Assembly: GCA_003476445.1 (NCBI GenBank)
Contig: DMUF01000250.1
Coordinates: 14,476-31,842 of the forward strand
DNA: 17,367 bases
Direction: 5' to 3'
Origin: Gammaproteobacteria bacterium
GTDB taxonomy: Bacteria > Pseudomonadota > Gammaproteobacteria > Pseudomonadales > Azotimanducaceae
Made by a program: the position numbers and the translations under genes. Below the pieces are notes generated by a model, which worked only from the letters and a program-made list of their open reading frames with translations, was not told where the DNA came from and did not search any database. Position 1 is the stretch's first letter. Each line of letters starts with the position of its first letter. Below are positions 1 to 7,194 of the stretch, piece after piece.

Positions 1-1616
1 TCGATCAGGTCTTCGTCGGTGAGATCTTCGTGCGAATCGCGAATCTCGGTTCGGCGCGCGTCGCCGAAGGTCTCGCGCACGGCTTCGAGCTCTTCACGAA
101 TGACCTGCATCAGGCGCACTTCCGACGCGAGAATTTCCTGCAAGTCGGCGATTTCGTCGAGGATGCTTTGGTATTCCTCGAGGAGCTTGTCCTGCTCGAG
201 CGCTGTCAGGCGCTGCAGTCTGAGATCGAGGATCGCCTGCGCCTGCTCTTCGGACAGGTAGTACACACCGTCGCGGAAGCCGAAGGCGGGATCAAGACCG
301 TCTGGGCGGCACGCATCGCTGCCCGCGCGCTCGAGCAGCACCTGCACGCCGGCGGACTCCCAGCCGCGCGCCATGAGCGCCGTGCGCGCTTCGGCCGCCC
401 CGGGGGAAGCCTTGATCAGGTCAATGACGGCATCGATATTGGCGAGCGCGACCGCCTGGCCTTCGACAATGTGGCCGCGTCCGCGCGCGCGCCGGAGCAG
501 GAAGATGCTGCGCCGGGTAACCACCTCGCGCCGATGCTGGATGAATGCCTCGAGCATCTGCTTCAGATTGAGCAGCCGCGGCTGACCGTCCACGAGCGCG
601 ACGCAGTTGATACCGAACACCGACTGCAGCTGGGTCTGGGCATAGAGATTGTTCAACAGCACTTCGCCGCTGACATCGCGCCGCAGCTCGATGACGATGC
701 GCAAACCGTCCTTGTCCGACTCGTCGCGAAGCTCGCTGATACCTTCGATCTTCTTTTCTTTAACCAGCTCCGCAATGCGTTCGATGAGACGCGCCTTGTT
801 AACCTGGTAGGGAATCTCGTGGACGACGATGGTGTCGCGACCGGATTTCTCATCCGCGATCACTTCTGCTCGCGCCCGGACATAAATCCGCCCGCGGCCT
901 GTTCGGTACGCTTCGACAATGCCGGCACGGCCATTAATGATCGCGGCGGTGGGGAAATCGGGCCCCCGCACATAGGTCATGAGGTCATCGATTTCGAGCG
1001 CGGGATCGAGCAGGAGCGCGAGACAGCCATCCACCACTTCGCGCAAATTGTGCGGCGGAATGTTCGTCGCCATCCCGACCGCAATACCGGCGCTGCCGTT
1101 GACGAGCAGATTGGGCACTCGGGTGGGCAGCACCTCTGGCATTTGCAGCGTGCCGTCATAGTTCGGCACAAAATCGACGGTTTCGTGATCGAGGTCGGCG
1201 AGGAGTTCAGCGGCAATGCGATCCATGCGCACTTCGGTGTACCGCATGGCGGCAGGCGGATCACCGTCGATGGAGCCGAAATTGCCCTGCCCGTCCACCA
1301 GGGTGTAGCGCATGGAAAAATCCTGCGCCATGCGCACGACCGTGTCGTATACCGCGCCGTCACCATGGGGGTGGAACTTGCCGATCACGTCGCCCACCAC
1401 GCGCGCCGATTTGACGTACGGACGGTTGAACGTGTTGTTGAGCTCGCTCATCGCGAAGAGTACGCGCCGGTGCACGGGCTTGAGCCCGTCCCGGACATCA
1501 GGCAGCGCGCGCCCCACGATGACGCTCATGGCATAGTCGAGATACGACTGCCGAAGCTCGTCCTCGATATTGACCGCGACGATATCGCGGGGTTGAGCCG
1601 GTCCGGTTTCTGCCAT
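1..1616 (-). CDS. gyrA: DNA gyrase subunit A, 5' part (cut by window edge)
   Basis: GyrA is the breakage-reunion subunit of the GyrA2GyrB2 type II topoisomerase, which introduces negative supercoils in the cytoplasm. The first 538 codons are visible; the rest (the C-terminal DNA-wrapping blades, judging from the usual length near 870 residues) lies beyond the window. The ATG at 1616 gives a normal N-terminus (MAETGPAQPRDI). The GyrA-type winged-helix region reads YAMSVIVGRALPDVRDG, the catalytic tyrosine is Y126 in AAMRYTE (E. coli Y122), and the FGSIDGD loop is present. The quinolone pocket reads HPHGDGAVYD, so the residue equivalent to E. coli Ser83 is Gly87, while the Asp87 equivalent (D91) is kept. 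ParC is excluded by the N-terminal sequence. It is transcribed divergently from mtaD. Identity is essentially certain. Confidence 0.98.
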   Translation of the reverse strand, partial: MAETGPAQPRDIVAVNIEDELRQSYLDYAMSVIVGRALPDVRDGLKPVHRRVLFAMSELNNTFNRPYVKSARVVGDVIGKFHPHGDGAVYDTVVRMAQDFSMRYTLVDGQGNFGSIDGDPPAAMRYTEVRMDRIAAELLADLDHETVDFVPNYDGTLQMPEVLPTRVPNLLVNGSAGIAVGMATNIPPHNLREVVDGCLALLLDPALEIDDLMTYVRGPDFPTAAIINGRAGIVEAYRTGRGRIYVRARAEVIADEKSGRDTIVVHEIPYQVNKARLIERIAELVKEKKIEGISELRDESDKDGLRIVIELRRDVSGEVLLNNLYAQTQLQSVFGINCVALVDGQPRLLNLKQMLEAFIQHRREVVTRRSIFLLRRARGRGHIVEGQAVALANIDAVIDLIKASPGAAEARTALMARGWESAGVQVLLERAGSDACRPDGLDPAFGFRDGVYYLSEEQAQAILDLRLQRLTALEQDKLLEEYQSILDEIADLQEILASEVRLMQVIREELEAVRETFGDARRTEIRDSHEDLTDEDLI

Positions 1617-1645
1617 GAACTGCGCTTTCCGCTCCGAAGCCCGGC

Positions 1646-1651
1646 ATTTTA
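1646..1651 (-). promoter_or_regulatory. Extended -10 promoter candidate for gyrA
   Basis: On the minus strand the sequence reads TGCTAAAAT, an extended -10 (TGn plus TAAAAT, one mismatch to TATAAT). Transcription would start near 1639 and leave a leader of about 22 nt before the gyrA ATG. No good -35 lies at normal spacing, which fits an extended -10 promoter. The leader holds GGAG and GGAAAG stretches that could serve as weak ribosome binding sites. This is a motif call only. Confidence 0.45.
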
Positions 1652-1705
1652 GCAGAAGCAGCTACTGAGAAGCGCGGAAGGAATCCTTCGGCGCGCCAGA
1701 CAGTT

Positions 1706-1736
1706 GCCGGCCCGGTCGGGACCCGCACCGGCCGGC
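1706..1736. repeat. GC-rich inverted repeat between gyrA and mtaD
   Basis: The arms GCCGG-c-CCGGT (1706-1716) and ACCGG-CCGGC (1727-1736) pair over 10 bp with one bulged C and a 10-nt loop. The loop itself contains CGGG/CCCG. It sits between the two divergent promoters, not behind a gene, so it is not an obvious terminator. It could be an operator, a cruciform at a supercoiling-sensitive site, or chance in a GC-rich genome. Confidence 0.35.
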
Positions 1737-1774
1737 TCCCACGCCAGAGAGCGCCACTACCGAAGGTCTCGGCG

Positions 1775-1780
1775 TATACT
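1775..1780 (+). promoter_or_regulatory. -10 box candidate for mtaD, leaderless geometry
   Basis: TATACT at 1775-1780 matches the sigma-70 -10 consensus at 5 of 6 positions. It is followed by six bases and then the mtaD ATG at 1787, exactly where transcription would begin. There is no Shine-Dalgarno sequence in the gap. The -35 region (around 1752-1757) is poor. Confidence 0.45.
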
Positions 1781-1786
1781 CGGCGC

Positions 1787-3115
1787 ATGCGCCCCGAACC
1801 CTGTGATCTACTGATCGAGCCACGCTGGCTACTGCCGGTCGCGCCGGAAAACACCGTGCTGACCAACACCGGCCTGGTCGTTCGCGACGGCCGCATCATT
1901 GCGCTCGGTCCGGTTGCCGAACTGCGCCGTGCGTGGTCGCCCGCGACCGCGATTTCTCTGCCGCGCCACGCGCTGCTGCCGGGCCTCGTCAACGCGCACG
2001 GTCACGCCGCCATGAGCCTGCTGCGTGGGGTCGCCGAAGACGCGCCGCTTGAAACCTGGCTGCAGCAACATATCTGGCCGCTGGAAGGGCGTCTCGTGGA
2101 CGCAGACTTCGTGCGCGACGGCACCCGGCTCGCAGCGGCCGAGATGCTGCGCTCCGGCACGACCTGCTTTTCCGATATGTACTTCTTCCCGGAGACCGTC
2201 GCCGCGCTGGCCCGTGAAACCGGCATGCGTTGCCAGGTTGCTTTTCCCATCATCGAGTTCGCGAACGCCTGGAGCAAGAACGCCACCGACGCGCTGCACC
2301 GTGGCATGAGCCTGCACGACAACTACCGCGGAGACCCGCTGGTACGCATCGCGTTTGGTCCTCACGCGCCCTACACCGTCTCCGACACGACCCTCGAGCA
2401 GGTGCTGATGTTCGCAGAGGAGCTCGATTCTCCGGTGCAGATCCATCTGCACGAGACCGCCACCGAGGTAGCCGAAGCCTTGGCCAAGGATGGCTTCACC
2501 GGCATCGACCGCCTTGAGCGCATCGGTCTGCTCGGTCCGCGGCTGCAGGCGGTGCACTGCACGCAGCTGACCGACCGGGATGTGGAACGATTCGCCCACT
2601 ATGGCGTGCACGTGGTGCACTGCCCCTATTCGAATCTGAAACTCGCGAGCGGACTCTGCCCGACACCCGCCCTTGCCCAGGCCGGGGTCAACCTGGCTCT
2701 CGGTACCGACGGGGCGGCGTCGAGTAACGCGCTCGATCTCTTCGAAGCCGCCCGTCTCGCCAGCCTGCTGGCGAAGGTCTCGAGCGGAGACGCGGCCGCA
2801 CTCCCGGAACGCCAGGCTCTCCATATGGCTACCCTGGGGGGCGCCCGGGCGCTCGGTCTGGACGACACCATCGGGTCGCTCGAGCCGGGCAAATCCGCAG
2901 ACCTCGTTGCGGTGGACCTGTCCGCACCCCGCTTTCTGCCCGTACATCACCCCATCTCCCAGCTCGTGCATACCCAGGCCGGCAGCGCGGTGACCCACGT
3001 GTGGGTTCACGGCCGCGCGCTCGTTGCCGATGGCGCGCTCTGCACGCTCGACGAAGCGGAACTGCGCGACCGGGCAACGCACTGGCAGCAGCGCATCGAG
3101 AGCATTGCCCTATGA
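1787..3115 (+). CDS. mtaD: 5-methylthioadenosine / S-adenosylhomocysteine deaminase
   Basis: A 442-residue amidohydrolase of the TRZ/ATZ type. MtaD family members deaminate methylthioadenosine and S-adenosylhomocysteine to the inosine forms, clearing by-products of polyamine synthesis and methylation; the enzyme is cytosolic. Metal ligands are visible: H71 and H73 in NAHGH, H220 in IHLHET, and D308 in GTDGAASS. E223 and H257 (AVHC) match the catalytic Glu and His of the family. The N-terminal LVVRDGRI and C-terminal GSLEPGKSADLVAVD beta-sandwich strands are present. The start agrees with family N-termini. The gene overlaps ubiG by 4 nt (ATGA). In Pseudomonas aeruginosa, mtaD lies beside ubiG in the same order. 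Exact substrate (MTA versus SAH or another adenosine) cannot be fixed from sequence. Confidence 0.9.
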   Translation: MRPEPCDLLIEPRWLLPVAPENTVLTNTGLVVRDGRIIALGPVAELRRAWSPATAISLPRHALLPGLVNAHGHAAMSLLRGVAEDAPLETWLQQHIWPLEGRLVDADFVRDGTRLAAAEMLRSGTTCFSDMYFFPETVAALARETGMRCQVAFPIIEFANAWSKNATDALHRGMSLHDNYRGDPLVRIAFGPHAPYTVSDTTLEQVLMFAEELDSPVQIHLHETATEVAEALAKDGFTGIDRLERIGLLGPRLQAVHCTQLTDRDVERFAHYGVHVVHCPYSNLKLASGLCPTPALAQAGVNLALGTDGAASSNALDLFEAARLASLLAKVSSGDAAALPERQALHMATLGGARALGLDDTIGSLEPGKSADLVAVDLSAPRFLPVHHPISQLVHTQAGSAVTHVWVHGRALVADGALCTLDEAELRDRATHWQQRIESIAL

Positions 3116-3813
3116 CCACACCCAACGTCGATCCACACGAAATAGCCAAGTTCGACGCGCTCGCCAGCCGCTGGTGGGACCCGGAAGGCGACTTCCGCCC
3201 GTTACACGACATCAATCCGCCGCGTCTCGAATGGATTACGAGCCGAACCTCACTTACCGGCGGACCCGTGCTGGACGTGGGCTGCGGGGGCGGCATTCTG
3301 AGCGAGAGCATGGCGCGCGCTGGCGCACAGGTGACGGGCATCGACATGGCCGGAGCACCACTGACCGTCGCCAGGCTGCACGCGCTCGAAAGCGGCATCG
3401 AGGTGAACTATCTCGAGAGCACTGCTGAAGCACTCGCCGCCACGCATGCGGGCCGGTTCCGTACGGTCACCTGCATGGAGATGCTCGAGCATGTTCCGGA
3501 CTATCCAGCCACCGTGGCCGCTTGCGCCGAACTCGCGGCTCCTCAGGGAGATCTCTTTTTCTCCACCATCAACCGCAACCCCAAAGCTTATGCGCTCGCC
3601 ATTGTCGGAGCCGAGTACGTGTTGCGCCTGCTGCCGCGCGGCACCCACGATTACGACAAGTTCATTCGTCCGCATGAGCTCGCGGCTGCTGTTCGCCGCG
3701 CCGGGCTTCTCGTCTGCGAGATTGCGGGCCTGCGCTACAACCCGTTCTCCCGGCGCGCGACCATCGCGACCGACGTCGACGTGAATTATCTGCTCCATGC
3801 ACGCAAACCTTGA
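3112..3813 (+). CDS. ubiG: Ubiquinone biosynthesis O-methyltransferase UbiG
   Basis: A 233-residue class I SAM methyltransferase that performs both O-methylations of ubiquinone biosynthesis. SAM motif I is VLDVGCGGG (residues 53-61), followed by the acidic GIDMA strand and the motif CMEMLEHVPD. The family signature FFSTINRNPKAYALAIVGAEY and the segment LPRGTHDYDKFIRP that follows it are typical of UbiG and separate it from other SAM enzymes. The N-terminal DPHEIAKFDALASRWWDPEG is also characteristic. The ATG at 3112 overlaps the mtaD stop (ATGA), so translation is probably coupled. The 3' end overlaps yciK by 17 nt. A ubiG beside gyrA is common in gammaproteobacteria and implies aerobic respiration with ubiquinone. 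The methylation it performs yields SAH, a substrate of the upstream enzyme family. Confidence 0.97.
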   Translation: MTTPNVDPHEIAKFDALASRWWDPEGDFRPLHDINPPRLEWITSRTSLTGGPVLDVGCGGGILSESMARAGAQVTGIDMAGAPLTVARLHALESGIEVNYLESTAEALAATHAGRFRTVTCMEMLEHVPDYPATVAACAELAAPQGDLFFSTINRNPKAYALAIVGAEYVLRLLPRGTHDYDKFIRPHELAAAVRRAGLLVCEIAGLRYNPFSRRATIATDVDVNYLLHARKP

Positions 3814-4618
3814 ACCTCTGACCGGCAGCTGGCCGGAACTCGAAGCCGCGCGCGCCCGATGGCGCTATCAGCCCGCCCCGGACTGCCTGTCCGGGCAGGT
3901 GATTCTGGTCACCGGAGCGGGCGACGGTATCGGCCGCGTCGCCGCGCGAACCTTTGCAACCTTCGGCGCAACCGTGCTCTTGCTCGGCAAAACGCGCGCC
4001 AAGCTCGAAGCCGTGTCTGATCTGATCACCGCGAGTACGAACACGGAACCGGTGATCGTGCCCTGCAACCTCGCGGCGCTGGATGACACAAGCGCAGAGG
4101 CCCTGCTCGAATCCGTTGCCACGCATTTCGGTCGCCTCGACGGCATTCTGCACAACGCATCGCTGCTTGGACCGAAGGCACCCCTCGCCCACTACCCGAG
4201 CAGCCTGTTCCAGGAAGTGCTGCGCGTGAACAGCTTCGCACCATTTCTGTTAACGCGGTCCCTGGCACCGGCGTTGCAGGCGAGCGAGTCCGCGTCGGTG
4301 GTCTTCACCTCGTCGAGCGTCGGGCGGCGTGGGCGCGCCTACTGGGGCGCGTATGCCGTTTCGAAGTTCGCGGTCGAGGGGCTGATGCAGGTTTTCGCCG
4401 ACGAGTGGGAACACACCGGTCGCATCCGCGTGAACAGTCTGAACCCGGGCGCAACGCGAACCGCCATGCGTGCAGCGGCCTATCCGGCCGAGAACCCGAC
4501 CACGGTCGCCACGCCGGAGGAACGCATGGACATTCACGTCTACCTGTTCGAACCGGCGTCGCGCGGGGTTAACGGTCAGGCGCTGGACGCGACCCAATGG
4601 CAGGGGCCCGCTTCCTGA
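3797..4618 (+). CDS. yciK: YciK-family short-chain dehydrogenase/reductase
   Basis: A 273-residue SDR oxidoreductase. The Rossmann motif TGAGDGIG is at residues 39-46 and HNAS at 119-122. The catalytic Ser lies in TSSSVGRRGRAYWGAY, followed by the YAVSK tyrosine-lysine pair (Y186, K190). The segments SSSVGR.GRA.WGAYA.SK and NPG.TRTAMRA.A.P match YciK closely. YciK's physiological substrate is not established. Compared with E. coli YciK it carries about 22 extra N-terminal residues. No other ATG, GTG or TTG lies between 3797 and the conserved RYQP segment, so the start overlapping ubiG by 17 nt is the only standard choice. In Pseudomonas mupP separates ubiG and yciK; here nothing does. The gene converges on modC with 16 nt between them. 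Confidence 0.88.
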   Translation: MHANLEPLTGSWPELEAARARWRYQPAPDCLSGQVILVTGAGDGIGRVAARTFATFGATVLLLGKTRAKLEAVSDLITASTNTEPVIVPCNLAALDDTSAEALLESVATHFGRLDGILHNASLLGPKAPLAHYPSSLFQEVLRVNSFAPFLLTRSLAPALQASESASVVFTSSSVGRRGRAYWGAYAVSKFAVEGLMQVFADEWEHTGRIRVNSLNPGATRTAMRAAAYPAENPTTVATPEERMDIHVYLFEPASRGVNGQALDATQWQGPAS

Positions 4619-4634
4619 GCGAAGTTCGCGGAAC

Positions 4635-5711
4635 TCACTCGATAGTCACGGACTTGATCAGCGCGTGCACGGTGCTCCCGGTTGCGACCGCGAGATCATC
4701 AAGTGCCGCCCGAGTGATACGCGCGCGCAGCCGCATATTGCCGGCCAGCAGGGTCAGCTCGGCATAAGGGCCCTCGATGTCCGCCGCAACGGCAATCACC
4801 TCGGCCGGAAGCACGTTGCGAATCGACAATCCGACAGGCGCTACCGCGGCAATGGAGACGTCCCGCGCGCGGACGCGCAGCCGCACGGCTGCGCCGACAG
4901 GAACCTCGAGCCGCGGAACGACCAGGGTCTGGGCGCCGACCGCGACGGAGGTAAGGCAATACCGGTCATCGTGATCGCGCACCATGCCGTGCAGCAGCAC
5001 GCCAGCCTCGAAGGGCCCATCCGGAAGATCACCGCCCAGACGCTCGAGCACCTCGTCGACAGCACCCCGCGCATGCACGACGCCCCGGCGCAGCACCACC
5101 ATGCGATCGGCCAGGTACGCCACCTCTTCTACCGCGTGCGAGACGTAGAGCACGGGGACATCGAAACGCTCCGCTAGGGCGCGCACGTACGGCAGAAGCT
5201 CGTTGCGACGCGACACGTCATTCGCCGAGAACGGTTCATCCATGAGCAGCAGGCGTGGTCGCGCAAGCAGCGCGCGCGCAATGGCCACACGCTGGCGCTC
5301 ACCACCAGACAATTCACCGGTGGCGCGCTTGAGGAGAGACCCAAGATCGAGCGCGCTCACGACATCGTCGACGCCCAGTCCGGGACCGGGCGGTGCCCGA
5401 CGCAGCGCGTAGCGCAAGTTGCCCAACACCGAGCGAAAGGCAAAGAGACGCGCATCCTGAAACACGAACCCCACGCCGCGGCGGTGAGGTGGCACATAGA
5501 TCCCGCGCTCTGAATCGAGCCAGCATTGCTCACGAAAGACGATACGACCGTGCAGATCCGGCGCGAGACCCGCGATGCCCCGCAGCAGCGTGCTCTTGCC
5601 GGCACCACTCGGACCAAAGATCGCTGTGATTCCGGCGGCAGGTAACGACTCCGAGACATCGAGCCTGAAATCCCCGAGCGCACCCCGCAATTCGACATGC
5701 AGTTCGCTCAC
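4635..5711 (-). CDS. modC: Molybdate ABC transporter ATP-binding protein ModC
   Basis: A 358-residue ATPase that powers molybdate uptake through ModB. It has the Walker A motif GPSGAGKST (33-41), a Q-loop in FVFQDARLF, the signature LSGGE (134-138), Walker B LLLMDE (154-159) and the switch histidine H192. The HRRGVGFVFQDARLF segment is typical of ModC. The C-terminal 65 or so residues form a Mop/TOBE-like oxyanion-binding domain (LPAEVIAVAADIEGPYAELTLLAG), the hallmark of ModC compared with other importers. The D-loop reads SAND instead of the more usual S-L-D. The start is GTG within a GTGA overlap with the modB stop, so the two are probably translationally coupled. It is the last gene of the trpS-modC run. 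Confidence 0.95.
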   Translation of the reverse strand: MSELHVELRGALGDFRLDVSESLPAAGITAIFGPSGAGKSTLLRGIAGLAPDLHGRIVFREQCWLDSERGIYVPPHRRGVGFVFQDARLFAFRSVLGNLRYALRRAPPGPGLGVDDVVSALDLGSLLKRATGELSGGERQRVAIARALLARPRLLLMDEPFSANDVSRRNELLPYVRALAERFDVPVLYVSHAVEEVAYLADRMVVLRRGVVHARGAVDEVLERLGGDLPDGPFEAGVLLHGMVRDHDDRYCLTSVAVGAQTLVVPRLEVPVGAAVRLRVRARDVSIAAVAPVGLSIRNVLPAEVIAVAADIEGPYAELTLLAGNMRLRARITRAALDDLAVATGSTVHALIKSVTIE

Positions 5712-6424
5712 GGATTCGCCACGCGCCGCGCGAACCGCCGATCAGCGGTATAAACAATCGCCAGTACGACAAAGGAAAACACGAGCAACAGCGCCGCCAT
5801 GGCATGCGCTGACGCGTAATCCAGCGTTTCCACAGCTTCATACAGCGCGATGGAAATCACCCGTGTCTCGCCAGGAATATTGCCGCCGATCATGAGCACG
5901 ACGCCAAACTCGCCCACCGTGTGTGCGAATGTCAGCACGGTCGCCGTAAGATAGCCTCGCGCCGCGTGCGGCAGAGCCACGGTAAAAAACGCGTCGAGTG
6001 GTGATGCGCGCAGCATGGTTGCCGCTTCGAGCGGACCACGGCCGATACTGGCGAATGCGGTCTGCAACGGCTGGATCATGAACGGCGCGGAATAGACGAT
6101 CGACGCCACGACGAGGCCGGCAAAGGAGAACGTGAGAGTGTCCCCGGTGACCTCGAGCCAGAACCGCCCAAGCGGCGCATCGGGATTGGCGAGCAGCAGA
6201 AAGTAGAATCCGAGCACCGTTGGCGGGAGCACCAGCGGCAAGGCGACCAGCGCCTCGATGATCGGCTTGACTCGAGCACGCGTGCGCGCCAGCCACCAGG
6301 CGATCGGGGTGCCAACAAGCAGCAGTAGAGCGGTTGTGATCGCCGCCAACTCGAGGGTCAACCACAGCGCACCCCATTCGAGCCCGGAGTCCGCAGCGGG
6401 CGCAGCAAGGAGTGGTGCGTTCAT
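5708..6424 (-). CDS. modB: Molybdate ABC transporter permease ModB
   Basis: A 238-residue inner-membrane permease with about five hydrophobic segments. The cytoplasmic coupling EAA loop starts near residue 133 (EAATMLRASPLDAFFTVALP). The family stretch FAHTVGEFGVVLMIGGNIPGETR follows, and APFMIQPLQTAF precedes it; both are hallmarks of ModB and related oxyanion permeases. ALPLVLPPTVLGFY is also typical of molybdate permeases. Length matches the family (about 220-240). The ATG at 6424 overlaps the modA stop (ATGA) and its 3' end overlaps the GTG of modC, giving a coupled ABC unit. Specificity for molybdate rather than tungstate rests on the neighbours. Confidence 0.95.
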   Translation of the reverse strand: MNAPLLAAPAADSGLEWGALWLTLELAAITTALLLLVGTPIAWWLARTRARVKPIIEALVALPLVLPPTVLGFYFLLLANPDAPLGRFWLEVTGDTLTFSFAGLVVASIVYSAPFMIQPLQTAFASIGRGPLEAATMLRASPLDAFFTVALPHAARGYLTATVLTFAHTVGEFGVVLMIGGNIPGETRVISIALYEAVETLDYASAHAMAALLLVFSFVVLAIVYTADRRFARRVANP

Positions 6425-7194
6425 GGCGTCGGGGTGTCGTACCCGCTTGCGCGAATCGTCGCCTGCGCAGCCGGGCTGGTCAGGAATTCAACAAACGCCC
6501 GAGCCGCCGCGTTGTCTTTACCGCGGCGCAGCAGCACGAGATCCTGGCGGATGGGCGAGTGCATGTCTGCAGGCACCCACCAGATGCTTCCTGTCGTCGG
6601 GATCGACAAAAGCTGAGCGCGCGCCACCAATCCCGCGTCCGCGGCTCCGCTCGCAACCAACGCGAAGGCCTCGCCGACATCCTGGCCCAATACGATCCGC
6701 CCAGCCATCGCCTGCGCAAGTCCCAGTGCGGCGAATAGCTCCTGTGCCGCAAGGCCATAGGGCGCGAGACGTGGATTGGCGATCGCGATGTGCCGCAGCC
6801 GCGTGTCTTTCAGTGTGTCTGCGGAAACCGGCACTTCGGCGTCAGGCATCCAGAGTCCGAGCCTGCCAAGAGCGTAGGTACGTCTTGATCCGGGCACTGC
6901 ATACCCTTCCTGCTCGAGCCGTGCCGGGCGTTCCGCATCAGCCGCGAGCAGTACGTCAAACGGAGCGCCCGCCCGGATCTGGGCGTAAAGCTTGCCCGTC
7001 GCCGCAACGGAGAAGCTAAGGCGATGCGGCTCGGACTCCACGAAGAGCGCCTCAAGCGCTCGCGCAGTGGTAGCGAAGTTCGCAGCGACAGCAACCAGTG
7101 CCTCAGCCTGAACCGGCATGGCCGGAAAACACAGCAGCAGGATCGCGAGCGAGCGTCGCGGAAACCAGCTAACCCGATCAGACCTGACGGGCAT
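6421..7194 (-). CDS. modA: Molybdate-binding periplasmic protein ModA
   Basis: A 257-residue solute-binding protein delivering molybdate (or tungstate) to ModBC. Starting at ATG 7194 gives a clean signal peptide: basic residues, the core SLAILLLCFPAM and a PVQA cleavage site near residue 30, with the mature chain starting EALVAVAANF. Family landmarks are AANF, TGKLYAQI..GAPFDVLLAAD, NPRLAPYG and the late GLVARAQL. The Asn, Tyr (PYG) and Val positions expected in the oxyanion site of Azotobacter-type ModA are kept, but the conserved Ser of the GS[ST]GKLYAQI motif is Ala here (VAATGKLY). The start overlaps the rluB 3' end by 17 nt. An upstream in-frame start at 7365 was rejected because it buries the signal peptide. 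No ModE site is evident. Confidence 0.93.
   Translation of the reverse strand: MPVRSDRVSWFPRRSLAILLLCFPAMPVQAEALVAVAANFATTARALEALFVESEPHRLSFSVAATGKLYAQIRAGAPFDVLLAADAERPARLEQEGYAVPGSRRTYALGRLGLWMPDAEVPVSADTLKDTRLRHIAIANPRLAPYGLAAQELFAALGLAQAMAGRIVLGQDVGEAFALVASGAADAGLVARAQLLSIPTTGSIWWVPADMHSPIRQDLVLLRRGKDNAAARAFVEFLTSPAAQATIRASGYDTPTP

Noticed and set aside
30..1652. 540-codon open frame on the plus strand opposite gyrA
   Set aside because: gyrA on the other strand is unmistakable; long antisense frames are expected from third-position GC bias, and the antisense protein shows no recognisable motif.
1829..3082. 417-codon open frame opposite mtaD
   Set aside because: Codon-bias shadow; mtaD has all its metal ligands and this frame has no family features or plausible start context.
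4623..4635. Short palindrome AGTTC-gcg-GAACT between yciK and modC
   Set aside because: Only 5 bp of stem, no U tract; too weak to call a terminator despite its convergent position.
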